A stretch of 58,000 nt of DNA from Cryptomeria japonica (taxonomy: Eukaryota; Streptophyta; Pinopsida; Cupressales; Cupressaceae), in NCBI RefSeq assembly GCF_030272615.1, contig NC_081412.1, positions 38,634,911 through 38,692,910 on the forward strand, given 5' to 3'. This document shows, piece by piece, positions 11,445-22,109 of the stretch. The number at the start of each line of letters is the position of its first letter. Within the stretch, counting starts at the first letter, position 1. The notes under the pieces were generated by a model that did not search any database, was not told the origin of the DNA, and worked only from the letters and a program-made list of their open reading frames with translations. Both the position numbers and the translations under genes were made by a program.

Positions 11445-12353
11445 GGATAGATAGATAAAACTAGTTAGAGATAGAGACTATGGAGAGGGAAGGAGGGAGG
11501 GAGAGAGAGAAAGGGATGAAGAGGTAGGGGAGAGAGAGAGAGACGTAAAATAAATAGTAGTATGGAGGTAAGGAGGTAGATATTTAGGGAGAATAATAGT
11601 GAGAGGGATGGAAAGAGAGGTAGGTAGAAAGAGGGAGAGGAGAGATAAAGTGAGTAAGAGGTAAGATAGATGGCTAGATAGAGAGAGGAGATAGAGAGTA
11701 GAGATATATGTATAAGTAGAGAGGTGAAAAGATGGAAAGAGGGAGGGATTCAAGTGTTAAGAGTGAAGGTGGGAGGTATATTTATGTTGAGAAATAGAAG
11801 TAGGCAAGGAAGGAGGGATATGTATGTATAGCAAGAGGAAGAGGAGATAGATATAAGTAGAGATAAAAGGGGAGAGAGAGGAGGGAAGAAGGGATATGTA
11901 AAAAATAAAGGTGGGAAGGGAGTGAGAAGGAGATATGTAGAGAGAGAGAGGGGGGTCTATCTTAAGGTGTAGAGGAAAGAGTTAGATAGAGAGGAGATAG
12001 AGGGAGAGTGATAGGGAGAGAGATATATATAAAGCTTGGGGGAGACAAAGAGAGTGTGATAAAGAGAAATAAAGATGAAAGAAGTTAGGGATCAAGTGAG
12101 AGAGAGGGAGATTGATGTAAATAAATGGATGTATGTGGAGAGAGGGATGTGGGAGATAAAGGTAAGTAGAGAGGGAAAGGGTGAGTGTGAGATAAGTAGA
12201 GAAGGAGCATGGGAGGGTAGGATAGAGAGAAAGGGAGAAAGAAAGGGAGATGTATGTAGATAAGTAGAGGTAGGGAGGGAATAAGGGGATGTATGTAGGG
12301 AGAGGGAGAGAGGAGATAGAGATAAGGAGAGAGAGAGGCAAGGAGAGAGGGAA
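11445..12353. repeat. Right arm of the palindrome, first part (GA-rich)
   Basis: Polypurine on the plus strand and inverted relative to 10617-11430, with the turn near 11.44 kb. It stops abruptly at the LTR element starting at 12359 and resumes after it at 20224. Confidence 0.8.
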
Positions 12354-12358
12354 GGGGA

Positions 12359-13522
12359 TGATGAATACTAAGAGGGGGGGTGAATTAGTATGCCAAAAAT
12401 CTCTCTACTTAAACACTTACACAGTCTAAATATAAACCAGTAAAACAGTCTAATAGACAGAACAATTATCACACATGCAAACCAAAATGTGAATAAAGCA
12501 TTCACCCACAAAAGAAATACAACTATAACACAAGATATTTGACGTGGAAACCCAACTGGGAAAAACCACGGTGAGATGGGACTCACAAGTCACTATCTGC
12601 AGAATAGAAACCAGACCGGTTAAGGTCTTACAATGTTCTTCACTAGAACAGATCCTATTAGGAATCTCAATCTCTGTTAGGAGATAAGTCCAATTAAAGA
12701 CTACCTTGTTAGAGGATTTTAGATTCATAGAAGTGAACTACCTTGTTAGAGGATTTACAAAGGCTTTGAGGCCTACCCGGTTAAGGGCTACAGACTTGTC
12801 AAAGATGTGAGTAATCAACAAGTGTTCGATCTATCTTATAGCACAAACTGCCTGATTAGATCCAGTATAGTTCACTGCTAATGCACTCTGGCATTACTTC
12901 AGTCTTCTTTATCTCTTTTTGTTTACAACTCGATCTTCTCAAATAAGATTTCTCTTCAACAACTCAACTACCACCTTAAACCCTAGCCACAACATAAATC
13001 CTTTCAACAACAGTTTCAACAACATAAAACCCTAGACATGATGTCCTTTTAAAGGAATCTGATTTCATGTTGGTCCAATAGGATTACATTACAATTTCCT
13101 AGGTTCAATGAATCTAGACATACTCAGTAACCTAACACAAAAAGCACCGTCAGTGTGTCGGCACCGTCAATCAATTGATGGGTTGGTAACTCATCACAAA
13201 ATATCAGTTGGTAACTCATCACAGAGTATTACTGGTTCATAAAAAATACTGGTTTCCGGTTTGGCAAAAATGAAGACTGGTAAGAATGTGTTATGCCGCT
13301 TTGCTCCCTTGTACTAGTTGAGATCTTCGAACCGCTTGGGGTTGTTATGCCGCTTCAGACCGGGAAACACATTCTGCAAAATCATTAGTCTAAAGACTAG
13401 ACTACAACATATCGGTTGGAACAAATACCGGTTGAGCTCTAGCTCATACATATAAAGGGGATCTTAATACAAGTGTGTGTCCATCAATGACAATCACAAT
13501 ATAAACATCAAAAATGCCAACA
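12359..13522 (-). repeat. 3' LTR of the minus-strand gag/ORF2 element
   Basis: Same length and ends as the copy at 19060-20223, with scattered substitutions that are mostly transitions. This suggests an insertion that is not recent. Confidence 0.9.
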
Positions 13523-13535
13523 ATCTCCCCCTTTG
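13523..13535 (-). promoter_or_regulatory. Polypurine tract
   Basis: On the minus strand AAAGGGGGAGATT directly precedes the 3' LTR start TGTTGG. It primes plus-strand DNA synthesis. Confidence 0.85.
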
Positions 13536-13877
13536 GCATTGATGGCAACACTTAGGAAAATAAAATTTTGACATCTAAGTGCTTTACAACAAAAACTTGC
13601 CATTAACAAAATTGCTCCCCCTAAGCATATACACTATCCCTTAATCAACACAATGTATAGCAATTTTGCATACAGAGCATAATCATTGAGACAGTAGAGC
13701 ATATAGCATATATCAAGATTTCAAAAACATATACATCTCCCTATTTGTTTTCAAAATACATAGAGTACTTCTCCCCCTGTATCAAAAGATCAAAATTTTA
13801 CAACCAAAAATAGATACTTCTCCCCCTTTGCCAACAATGACAAAGTACCGCTAAACAATCCTGTTTCCAAAAAAATT
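13536..13877 (-). other. 3' untranslated part of the gag/ORF2 element
   Basis: AT-rich and non-coding, with several CTCCCCCT boxes (AGGGGGAG on the element's strand) at about 13614, 13772 and 13820 that resemble additional polypurine tracts. Confidence 0.5.
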
Positions 13878-16800
13878 TTATGACAACAATGAATAATATT
13901 TGTAAAAAACCGATTTATAGTCCTGCAAAAATTGTTTCATGGATAGAGACCAGGACTCAAGTAGGGAGGTGGCCACTTCTTTTTCTGTTTGCATCTGGTA
14001 TACCTGTTCCTCCATGGCATCAACTATGCTCAGCTCCTGCATGATTGTCAAGGCATCCAGGTTCAAATAACACTTCTGAAGAATTTGCAGACGTGGGAGT
14101 AAAACTAGTTGTAGCTCCTATAAATCTTTAGATCGTGTACTAATCTCTTTCTCTATTTTGGCTGGCTGGATCTGGAACTGATGAACGGTTTGCCCATATG
14201 TTGCAAATGAATCATAAGGTGTCTTAAATGTGCCCAAGTAGGACTGTAAGTCCATTTACAGCTTTTGCTTCTTGGCTAGCACATCATCGCAGAATAGATG
14301 AGGTTGACAGATTTTGCTTAGTAGCAAGTTTCCCTCATCCAAGACATTCCTTATGTCCTTTTGGTCTTTCAGCAGTTTAGTCCTAAGCTCATTCATCCTT
14401 TTCACCAAAGCAATGTTAAAAGCCTTTTGGTGCTCTTTCTTGATATTTGCCTCAGCTGCTTCTTCCAGGCTCTATACCTGATCATCCACTACAGTACATA
14501 GTAGTTTGAGTTGTGTTAGTGATGATTCAATGGTGGGAAGATTGGTACCGGGGATCGAACCAGTAAGGGTGTCTACAGCCGCCTGAATTATGTCTTGTTC
14601 CTTTTTCCTGCGAATGATCTCAAGGCGCTCTTGAGCAACCTTGATGCTTTGCATAAGCTCCGACTCACTTGCAGATTGGAGATCGATAGGACTGGAGACA
14701 TCAGCCGGTTTGGCTTGACTCCCAGTTGCCTTCGGAATCTCCATTTGAGTGCTCTCCATTTCTTTCGTTGCCTTGTCTGCTTCTGCCTTCTTCCTTTTCT
14801 CTACTTCTTTCTTCTGTTCTTGTTCCTTATCTTCCTCTTCTTTCTTTTTCCTGTCTTCTTCTTTCCTCTCCTTCTCTTCTTTCTCTTTCTTTCTTTCTTC
14901 CTCTTTTCTTCCTCTTCCTTCTTCTTCTTTTCTTCCTCTTCTTTCTTCCCCTTTTCTTCCTCTTCCTTCTTCTTCTTTTCTTCCTCTTCTTTCTTCCTCT
15001 TTTCTTCTTTGTCCTTCTTCTTCTTCTCTTCTTCCTTCCGCTTCTTCTCTTCCTTATCCTCTTCTTCTTTCTTTTTCCTTTCATCTTCGTGCTTCTTTTT
15101 CTCTTCATCTTTTCTTTTCTCTACTTCCTCTTTCTACTTTTTCTCATCCTCTTTTCTCTTCTCTTCCTCTTTCCTCTTCTCTTCCTCTGCATCCCTCTTC
15201 TTCTTCTCTGCCTGTTCTTCAGCCACTTACTGTGTGTCCTTGGCTTGCTCACTGCCCTGTTCGGCTTGTTGCCCTTGTTTTGTTCCCTCAGAAGGTATGT
15301 CCTGAGTGACATCTTCTATGTCTAGGGCATTGACATCAATAGTGTCGACCGGTTTGACAACCGGGTTTCCTTCTTCATCAAAAACTTCATCCGGTTTGGA
15401 TAAGACCGGTTCTTCTTCCACTTGAAGGTTGGTCATGCGAACTTTGTGAGCTTGAATGGCATGATGCATAGGCTGATGAGTGTCTTTTTCAACATCATCA
15501 ATTCTTCCCTCTAACAGCCAGAGTCTTCTTCTCCTTGTGAAGAAGAGTCCTTTATTTTGGTCCATAACATCAAATAATTCTGAATTTGAGAGGTCGGGAA
15601 ATTACTGTGCAAAGACTTTCTCCCTAATCTCCTGTTCTTTTTCTATGGAAATGCGCCATTTATAATCTAATGCCTTATATAATGAATCCGGTGTCTAAGA
15701 TTTAATATCTGAAGGCGACTGGTCATTCTTATAGAAATAAAGAATAACTTCCTATAGTACTTCTTCTTTCTCCTCGTCATTAAAATCATCATAGTAATCT
15801 ACTAAATCATGAAGTAATTTTCTCCTAACATTCTTTACTATCCTTTGACAATGTGTCAAAGGTTTATATGAGGAGATATCAATATTTACCAATGCAAACA
15901 TTGCCGATTCATTCTTCTTCATCTTCTTTGTCTGTCTGGCCTTCTTTGGCTTTTCATCAGACTCGGTCTCTTCAGAGTCTAGTTCATTTGTCTTCGTCTT
16001 CCTTTTTCTTTCAAAGAATTTTGTCAATGTCTCCTCTAGTTTCTTCTTTGCCGGTGACCACTTGGTCACTCTTGGAGTTGCAGTGGTAGCCGGTGTCGAT
16101 GCTACAGGCATTGCTTTGGCTTTCTTTGCTACCAGTTCTTTTCCTTTCTTAACCGATGGTTCTTTAGCCAGTGCAATCCTCTCCAAGTAGGTTTTGGTGC
16201 TTTTAGCCTTTGGATCAAGAGGTGAGGCAATAAGGGTTGAGGCATACCCTTCCAGCATATCATTCATTACCTCATAGCCCATTGGCTCCACTTCTTCCAT
16301 TTTGGGCTCAACAGCCTCCATTAAGCATTTGTCCACCTGAATAGTGAAACAGATGTCATCGTCATATTTCCTAACAATATCACCTGATATCCTTACCCTT
16401 TGACTCATCTTTCTTCTGAACTCATCAAAATATTTGTTTAGTACTTCAGGGTAACTGGTTCCAATGGCTTGTATGCTTTCCTTGATCTGCTTGGTTACCA
16501 CTTGGTCAGGAGACCATTGGACATTTCCTACTCCAGGAAAGTAGCCTTGAAAATAGAAGAGCAACCCTATCAGTAGTTGTCCAAACTTAAACCTTAGTGC
16601 ATTGTCCTGTTTGATCACCTTTAGATTCAATAGGAGTTGCCTCTGCATACCGGTGCATAAGTCAAAAGATGCATCCTCCTTAATCATCTGATAAGCGGCA
16701 TTTACCATTGCAGTAGATAAAGAATTAATCCTACTGGCTGAAAACATTCTGTAGCCTATCACCATGCAGCCATATTTCACCAGATCATCCTTGATAGGAT

Positions 16801-17284
16801 TAACTGTCATACCCCGTGAGTCAGTTGTTGAACTGGTAAGCTTGGCCATTTCGGTTTTGCTTACTGTTCTTAGGGTTGGCACTTCCCCTGTGTTGCAAAA
16901 ACCTGTGACTGCATGAATTGCCTGAGGCATGATATCATGCATCCTCTCCAGGTACATCTTGTCACCGTGGACTTTGCTCAAAATGATCCTAATGTGATCC
17001 TCTAAAAAATCTTCTAGAAAGTATACTACATTATGGAGTTTCTTCTTTTCTAAGATACTAAACTCCAATTTGATTTTCTTGTTCTTGCCACAAAATAAAC
17101 CTAACTGGGTGTGAATAGATAAAGACCCTAGGTCTTCTATTTTACAATCAATATAATCAGAAACTCCTTCTTCAACTATGACTCTAGCCGGAACTTGTGA
17201 TAAGGCATTATATTTGGACTTCCTCTGAATAAAAATTTCTGACTCAATGGATGTACTGGAACTGGTATGAGATGCGGAAGCCAT
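13878..17284 (-). pseudogene. ORF2 of about 1,100 codons, unknown function, with Lys/Glu helix
   Basis: Not recognised. From the ATG at 17284 (MASASHTSSSTSIESEIF) 510 codons are open to 15752. The same frame continues past TAG, TAG and TAA to 15229, then through a Lys/Glu-rich tract (about 14770-15230) in which a frameshift must lie, and into another frame ending at 13878 (MESTQMEIPKATG, later LDALTIMQELSIVDAMEEQ). Layout: residues 1-340 globular, with words such as LGLFCGKNKK, FFNTGEVPTLRTVSK-like FCNTGEVPTLRTVSK, SASRINSLSTAMVNAAYQMI, GQLLIGLLFYFQGYFPG and SPDQVVTKQIKESIQAIGTS; 340-510 basic and Ser/Lys-rich; then an acidic linker, a 150-residue E/R/K single helix and a coiled-coil end. The globular part is reminiscent of the unnamed 'putative plant transposon protein' domains of plant repeats, but that is a guess. 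It has no enzyme motif. Stops again sit at expected Gln codons. Confidence 0.65.
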
Positions 17285-17739
17285 TGTTGAGTATTTTCAA
17301 GAACATGAAAAATACCTTTACAACGCGAATTTAGGGATTCCTGATTCTGCTTCACTCCACTCTCTGTCTGTTGCCAAATCACTACTTTGTGTTCTTCATG
17401 ACCGCTTGCAAACTGGATTTGAATCTCCTTCAAGTTTTACCAACTTCTTGAAATCTTCGCTCAAATCACCTTTTCTTCGCTCTGCACTTGAAAAACTTTT
17501 CTTCGCTCGAAAAAAAATAGTGAGAAATGAAAGGAAATATGCTTTTATACATGTCTCTCACCTACCACCATTAATTCTCCTCTATTAGGGTGAAAACCCT
17601 AATTTGCCTCCTTTACCGTTTCTAGTCTTCTGCCAAGCGACAGGTATTACATACCAGTTAAGGTCTTTTACTGGTGTAACCGGGGGTTCACAATCATATC
17701 GTCATTAGCTCCCCCTAAGCCTCTTTGAAGCTTAGTTTA

Positions 17740-19009
17740 TCGGTTCTGATATTTCCACACTAGGTGCAGAAACCGGTTCCTCTTCCAACATTGTTGGTTT
17801 CTTCCTCTAGGTTTTGTTCATGTCCGCTTGAACTTTTCCAACATCAACTTCTCCTTTCTGAGTGACTGGTATATCATCAGATATACTCTTTCTTCTTCTG
17901 CAGAATCTTGCAATGTGATCTGGTTTGTTGCAATGATAGCAAACCAATCCAGGTGCTCTCTAAGGTCCATTGTTCATATTTCCATTCTTCCTTCTGCATG
18001 TAGCCGCAGTGTGTCCATGTCCATGACAAATCCAACAATTTGCTCTCCATTTGGTTGCCGGTTGATAACCATTTTTGCTTGACTGATAATTGTAGGCATT
18101 GCACCAGTTAGGGTTATGGTTTACAAAAGATTTCGGACCAACTCCTTGGGTCCTCTGAGGATATCTTCAGGTGTTGCTCACCACAAACCTACATTCAAAT
18201 TCTCTATGCCCAAACTTGTTGCATGCATAACAATGACCATTGAACTTATTGGATCTAGGTACATTGTTGATAAAGTAAGGAAAATTATTGTAGGCTTTGC
18301 TCCTACATACATTGGGAGTGTGTCCTTCTTTAAGACAGTTAAAGCAAATAGGTTTGAATTTTTGCTTACCTTTTCCTTTGAGTGTTGGTTGCTTCTTTGA
18401 TGCTTTAGCATTTGTTCCTAAGGATTCTCCTTCCTCATGTCCAGAGAAACCAAGTCCATTGGTATTCTTTACCAGTCTTGATGACTCAAGCTTTTTCTCT
18501 AGCTTGACAGTACTTTTACCAAACTTAGCAAGTATTTCCTTTGACTCAAAGAGTTCTTTGGAAATAACAATATTTGCCTCCACTAGGCTTGCATTTTCAG
18601 AGATGGCTATGTTCAGTTCATCTTGTACTCCTTCTTTTTCTAGTCTACTCTCATGAAGGCGAGTAGTCAGTGCACTAATCTCTTGTTTCAACTTGGAGAT
18701 CTCATGATCTCTGTTCTTTACCAGGTCTTCAGTTTTCCTTCGGTTTTCAAGCTCTTGACTAAACCAGATAGTTAGTCCTTCCAACTCCTTTCTCAGATTG
18801 GAGTTTGAATCGTTCAACTTATTCACTTTTGCAATCATGGCTTCCATATTAGCTTCATCTTCAAAACTACTTTCAGATAGCTCCATCAGCTTTTCTGCAT
18901 GTTCTCTCCTTTTTGCTTGAGATTCCTTGTATTTGACCATAAGATCATCATAGGCTTTCTCAGACTAAGTGAGCCGTTTAGTAAGTTCCCTCAAGGTGTA
19001 TTCCCCCAT
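17740..19009 (-). pseudogene. Gag-like protein: coiled coil plus four zinc knuckles, no capsid domain
   Basis: The frame begins at the ATG at 19009, only about 35 bases after the primer site (MGEYTLRELTKRL), and stays in one frame to a TAA near 17740. It is interrupted by a TAG at 18965-18967, a TGA near 18138 and two TAGs further on. The stretch 18940-18170 is open (257 codons). Roughly the first 200 residues are heptad-like and charged (coiled coil). Then come four CX2CX4HX4C knuckles: CFNCLKEGHTPNVC, CYACNKFGHREFEC, CWICHGHGHTAATC and CYHCNKPDHIARFC. The knuckles bind RNA in Gag proteins. The helical capsid-like domain (UBN2/Retrotran_gag) that should precede the coiled coil is absent, as if deleted up to the primer site. 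The stops fall where Gln or Arg would be expected. The element at 45.7 kb has the same architecture. Confidence 0.75.
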
Positions 19010-19045
19010 ATCTTTTTTCAAGTGGTTAAACTTATAGAAAGGTTG

Positions 19046-19059
19046 GCTCTGATACCAAT
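19046..19059 (-). promoter_or_regulatory. Primer binding site (tRNA-Met type)
   Basis: On the minus strand TTGGTATCAGAGCC follows the LTR end almost directly. TGGTATCAGAGC is the usual plant copia primer site, complementary to initiator tRNA-Met. Confidence 0.9.
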
Positions 19060-20223
19060 TGATGAATACTAAGAGGGGGGGTGAATTAGTATGCCAAAAA
19101 TCTCTCTACTTAAACACTTACACAGTCTGAATATAAACCGGTAAAAAAGTCTAACAAATAGAACAATTATCACACATGCAAACCAAAATGCAAATAAAGC
19201 ATTCACCCACAAAAGCAATACAACTATAACACAAGATATTTGATGTGGAAACCCAACTAGGAAAAACCACAGTGAGATGGAACTCACAAGTCACTATCTT
19301 CGGAATAGAAACCAGACCAGTTAAGGTCTTACAATGTTCTTCACCAGAACAGATCCTGTTAGGAATTTCAATCTCTGTTAGGAGATAAGTCCAATTAAAG
19401 ACTACCTTGTTAGAGGATTTTAGATTCACAAAAGTGAACCACCTTGTTAGAGGATTTACAAAGGCTTTGAGGCCTACCCGGTTAAGGGCTACAGACTTGT
19501 CAAAGATGTGAGTAATCAACAAGTGTTCGATCTATCTTATAGCACAAACTACTTGATTAGATCCAGTATAGTTCACTGCTAATGCACTCTAGCATTACTT
19601 CAGTCTTCTCTATCTCTTTATGTTTACAACTCAATCTTCTCAGATAAGATCACTCTTCAACAACTCAACTACCACCTTAAACCCTAGCCACAACATAAAT
19701 CCTTTCAGCAACAGTTTCAACAACATAAAACCCTAGACATGATGTCCTTTTAAAGGAATCTGATTTCATGTCGGTCCAATAGGATTACATTACAATTTCC
19801 TAGGTTCAATGAATCTAGACATACTCAGTAACATGACACAAAAAGAATCGTCAGTGTGTCAGCACCATCAATCAATCAGTGGGTTGGTAACTCATCACGA
19901 AATGTCGGTTGGTAACTCATCACAAAGTATTACCAGTTCATACAAAATACCAGTTGCCAGTTTGGCAAAAATGAAGACTGGTAAGAATGTGTTATGCCAC
20001 TTTGCTCCCTTGTACCAGTTGAGATCTTCGAACCGCTTGGGGTTGTTATGTCGCTTCAGACCAGGAAACACATTATGCAAAATCATTAGTCTAAAGACTA
20101 GACTACAACATACTAGTTGGAACAAATACCAGTTGAGCTCTAGCTCATACATATAAAGGGGATCTTAATACAAGTGTGTGTCCATCAATGACAATCACAA
20201 TATAAACATCAAAAATGCCAACA
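19060..20223 (-). repeat. 5' LTR of the minus-strand gag/ORF2 element
   Basis: On the minus strand it begins TGTTGGCATTTTTGATG and ends ATTCATCA, giving canonical TG...CA ends. It contains the run of G residues in AGAGGGGGGGTGAATTAG near its 3' end, seen in many plant copia LTRs. Confidence 0.9.
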
Positions 20224-20440
20224 GGAGATGGGGGAGAGAGGTGACATAGAGAGGAAAGAATATGTGTCAGGTAGGTAGAGAAGAGAGGGGAGATACAAGG
20301 AAGGCTGAGAGGGAAATCTTTAGAGCTTGGGGAAAGAGGAGAGAGTGAGATAGTGAGATGGGGGAGAGAGGGGGAGAGTGACAGTGATAGGAAGAGAGAT
20401 AGGTCTAGATATTGAGGGAGAAAAAGAGAGTGAAACAGAG
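20224..20440. repeat. Right arm of the palindrome, second part
   Basis: Continues the arm cut at 12353. The reverse complement of 10621-10800 matches here in order (GTCAGGTAGGTAGAGAAGAG near 20266, AGAGAGTGAGATAGTGAGATG near 20339, AGAGATAGGTCTAGA near 20394). The GA-rich sequence continues without a clear left-arm partner to about 20620. Confidence 0.75.
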
Positions 20441-20689
20441 ATAGAGAGAGAATGATAATAAGAGCTTAGTGATTGAAATTCAACTAAGTTTGAGAAAATA
20501 TAACATATAGAGCTTGGGGAGAGAAGAGAGAGTGAGATAGAGAGAGGTAGAGAAGGAGAAGGAGAGAGATAGGAAAATAGATAGGTTTAGAGCTTGGGAG
20601 AGACAAAGAGAATGAGATAAATGTATGGTGGAAAAGTGGGCTTATAAAACTTAAAATGTGAAAATATGATTAAATACTAGTCCACACAC

Positions 20690-22095
20690 ACACACAGGAC
20701 TTCTTGGTGCAAGCTATGGAGTAACGTAGTATTACTCAGCTTCCCAAGGAGGGTCCCATGGTTCTCTATCTCACAATGTCCCTCAAACCAATGTTTTTGC
20801 TCTCAGATTACTGAGCAAAATGGTTTAGGGATGGCAAATATGAGAACGAGAGATGCTTTGATAAATTTTAATATGAAATGGATGCTAAGCTATGTATGAT
20901 CTTAGAAATGCAATAAACTAAATGATAAGATGACAAGATTAGTATGAATACTATCCTAGCATACTATATTTAATCTATGATTGAGCTAAATGATAAAAAA
21001 GTTACTCTAAACATGCATATTTAGTCTACTTCCTGATTTAAAAAGAGGCTAAATGATGAGCATAAAAATGATATGAAAGCTTGAAAGAATTTGAGCATAA
21101 GTGTAATGCTTCAAATTTTGAAGGATGATTGTTAAAAATGGAGGAATGAGAGCTCTATTTATAGCATAAACAGGGCAATGGATGGTCAGGATTGAAAGGT
21201 TTAATCAAGGGCCAAGTTTGAAAGTTGGGGATCCATGTGCACAATTTGCACCAATGAAATGATGACAAATGTCAACATAAGATTGGGTTGAAAGAAGGGG
21301 TTGGAGGCATTGAATGCCTGAGAAGACCTCATAGTTATCTAGAGGCTAAGGGTAAAGTCTAAGTTAGGATTACCCACTGGATTAGGAGTTAATCCAAGGA
21401 TAAACCTTTGTGCAAATGATTAAGAGATAATCATGGTCAAAGCATTAAAGGCCTGATGAGACCCTTGGGTTGGGTAGAGGTTGAGTCAAAACAAATGTTT
21501 TAACCATGTAGGAGGGTTTGGGTTAACCATTAATGGTTATTGGAGACTTTGTGGATTAAGTGGTTGAAGGTTGGAAGCTTTCAAAGATTATCAAAGACTT
21601 TGAAACATTTAGTGGTTGAAGGTTGAAAGCCTTTAATGGTTATCAAAGACTTTGAGGCTTTGAGAAGTGACTTCCCTTTGCTTAGGGATGTGACAAAGTT
21701 TAGAGGAGGGGTTAGGTTAATTAGAAGCAATTAGAAGATTCTAGAAGGGATTAGAAAGGGGTTTGGGATTTTGCAAGTGGATGGGGGGGGATAATAGGAT
21801 TTAATTGAAATAAAGAATTTCATTCAATTTGATTGCAATTTGGGGAAATTAAATAAATTAGATTTATTCAATTTTGGATAACTATTTAATTAAATTTTGA
21901 ATTTAATTAAAAGTGGATAGGGGGAATTTAATTGAATAAAATGATTTATTCATTAAATGGTATAGTGAATTTAATTCAATAATTTACTTAATTAAATAGA
22001 GGAATGTGGATAATTTAATTAAATTGGATTTAATTAAATAGAGAAATGAACATAAAATATTCATTTAGGAATATGGTCATTTTTATACGTCTACA
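20690..22095 (-). repeat. LTR of a minus-strand gypsy-like element (outer end uncertain)
   Basis: On the minus strand the LTR starts TGTAGACGTATAAAA right after a polypurine tract at 22096-22109. It contains AT-rich inverted words (AATTTAATTAAAT, 21780-22050) similar in style to the 774-bp LTRs, and a TATA box CTATAAATAG on the minus strand near 21155. The outer boundary near 20.69 kb is my estimate; the partner LTR is not in the window. Confidence 0.55.
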
Positions 22096-22109
22096 TTTTG
22101 CCCCTCTTT
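22096..22109 (-). promoter_or_regulatory. Polypurine tract AAAGAGGGGCAAAA
   Basis: Identical in core to the tract before the 3' LTR at 40667 (CAAAGAGGGGCAAAATGTAGAC in both, in opposite orientation), indicating a related family. Confidence 0.75.

Larger units (their letters stand above)
12354..20228 (-). mobile_element. Complete non-autonomous LTR retrotransposon (gag plus large ORF2, no pol)
   Basis: The two LTRs are the same length (1164 bp, 12359-13522 and 19060-20223) and flank a 5.5 kb interior. A tRNA-Met-type primer site and a polypurine tract show it is read on the minus strand. Flanks GGGGA and GGAGA fit a 5-bp target duplication with one mismatch. The interior encodes a coiled-coil/zinc-knuckle gag and a second frame of about 1,100 codons. 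No protease, integrase, reverse transcriptase or RNase H motif is visible in any frame. LTR sequence and primer site resemble Ty1/copia elements of the SIRE/Maximus type, but without pol this is tentative. It interrupts the palindrome's right arm, which resumes immediately on the other side. Confidence 0.88.

Noticed and set aside
14595-15325. Plus-strand Phe/Ser/Leu-rich open frames of 186-236 codons that look like membrane proteins
   Set aside because: They are the antisense of the Lys/Glu-coding tract of ORF2 on the minus strand.
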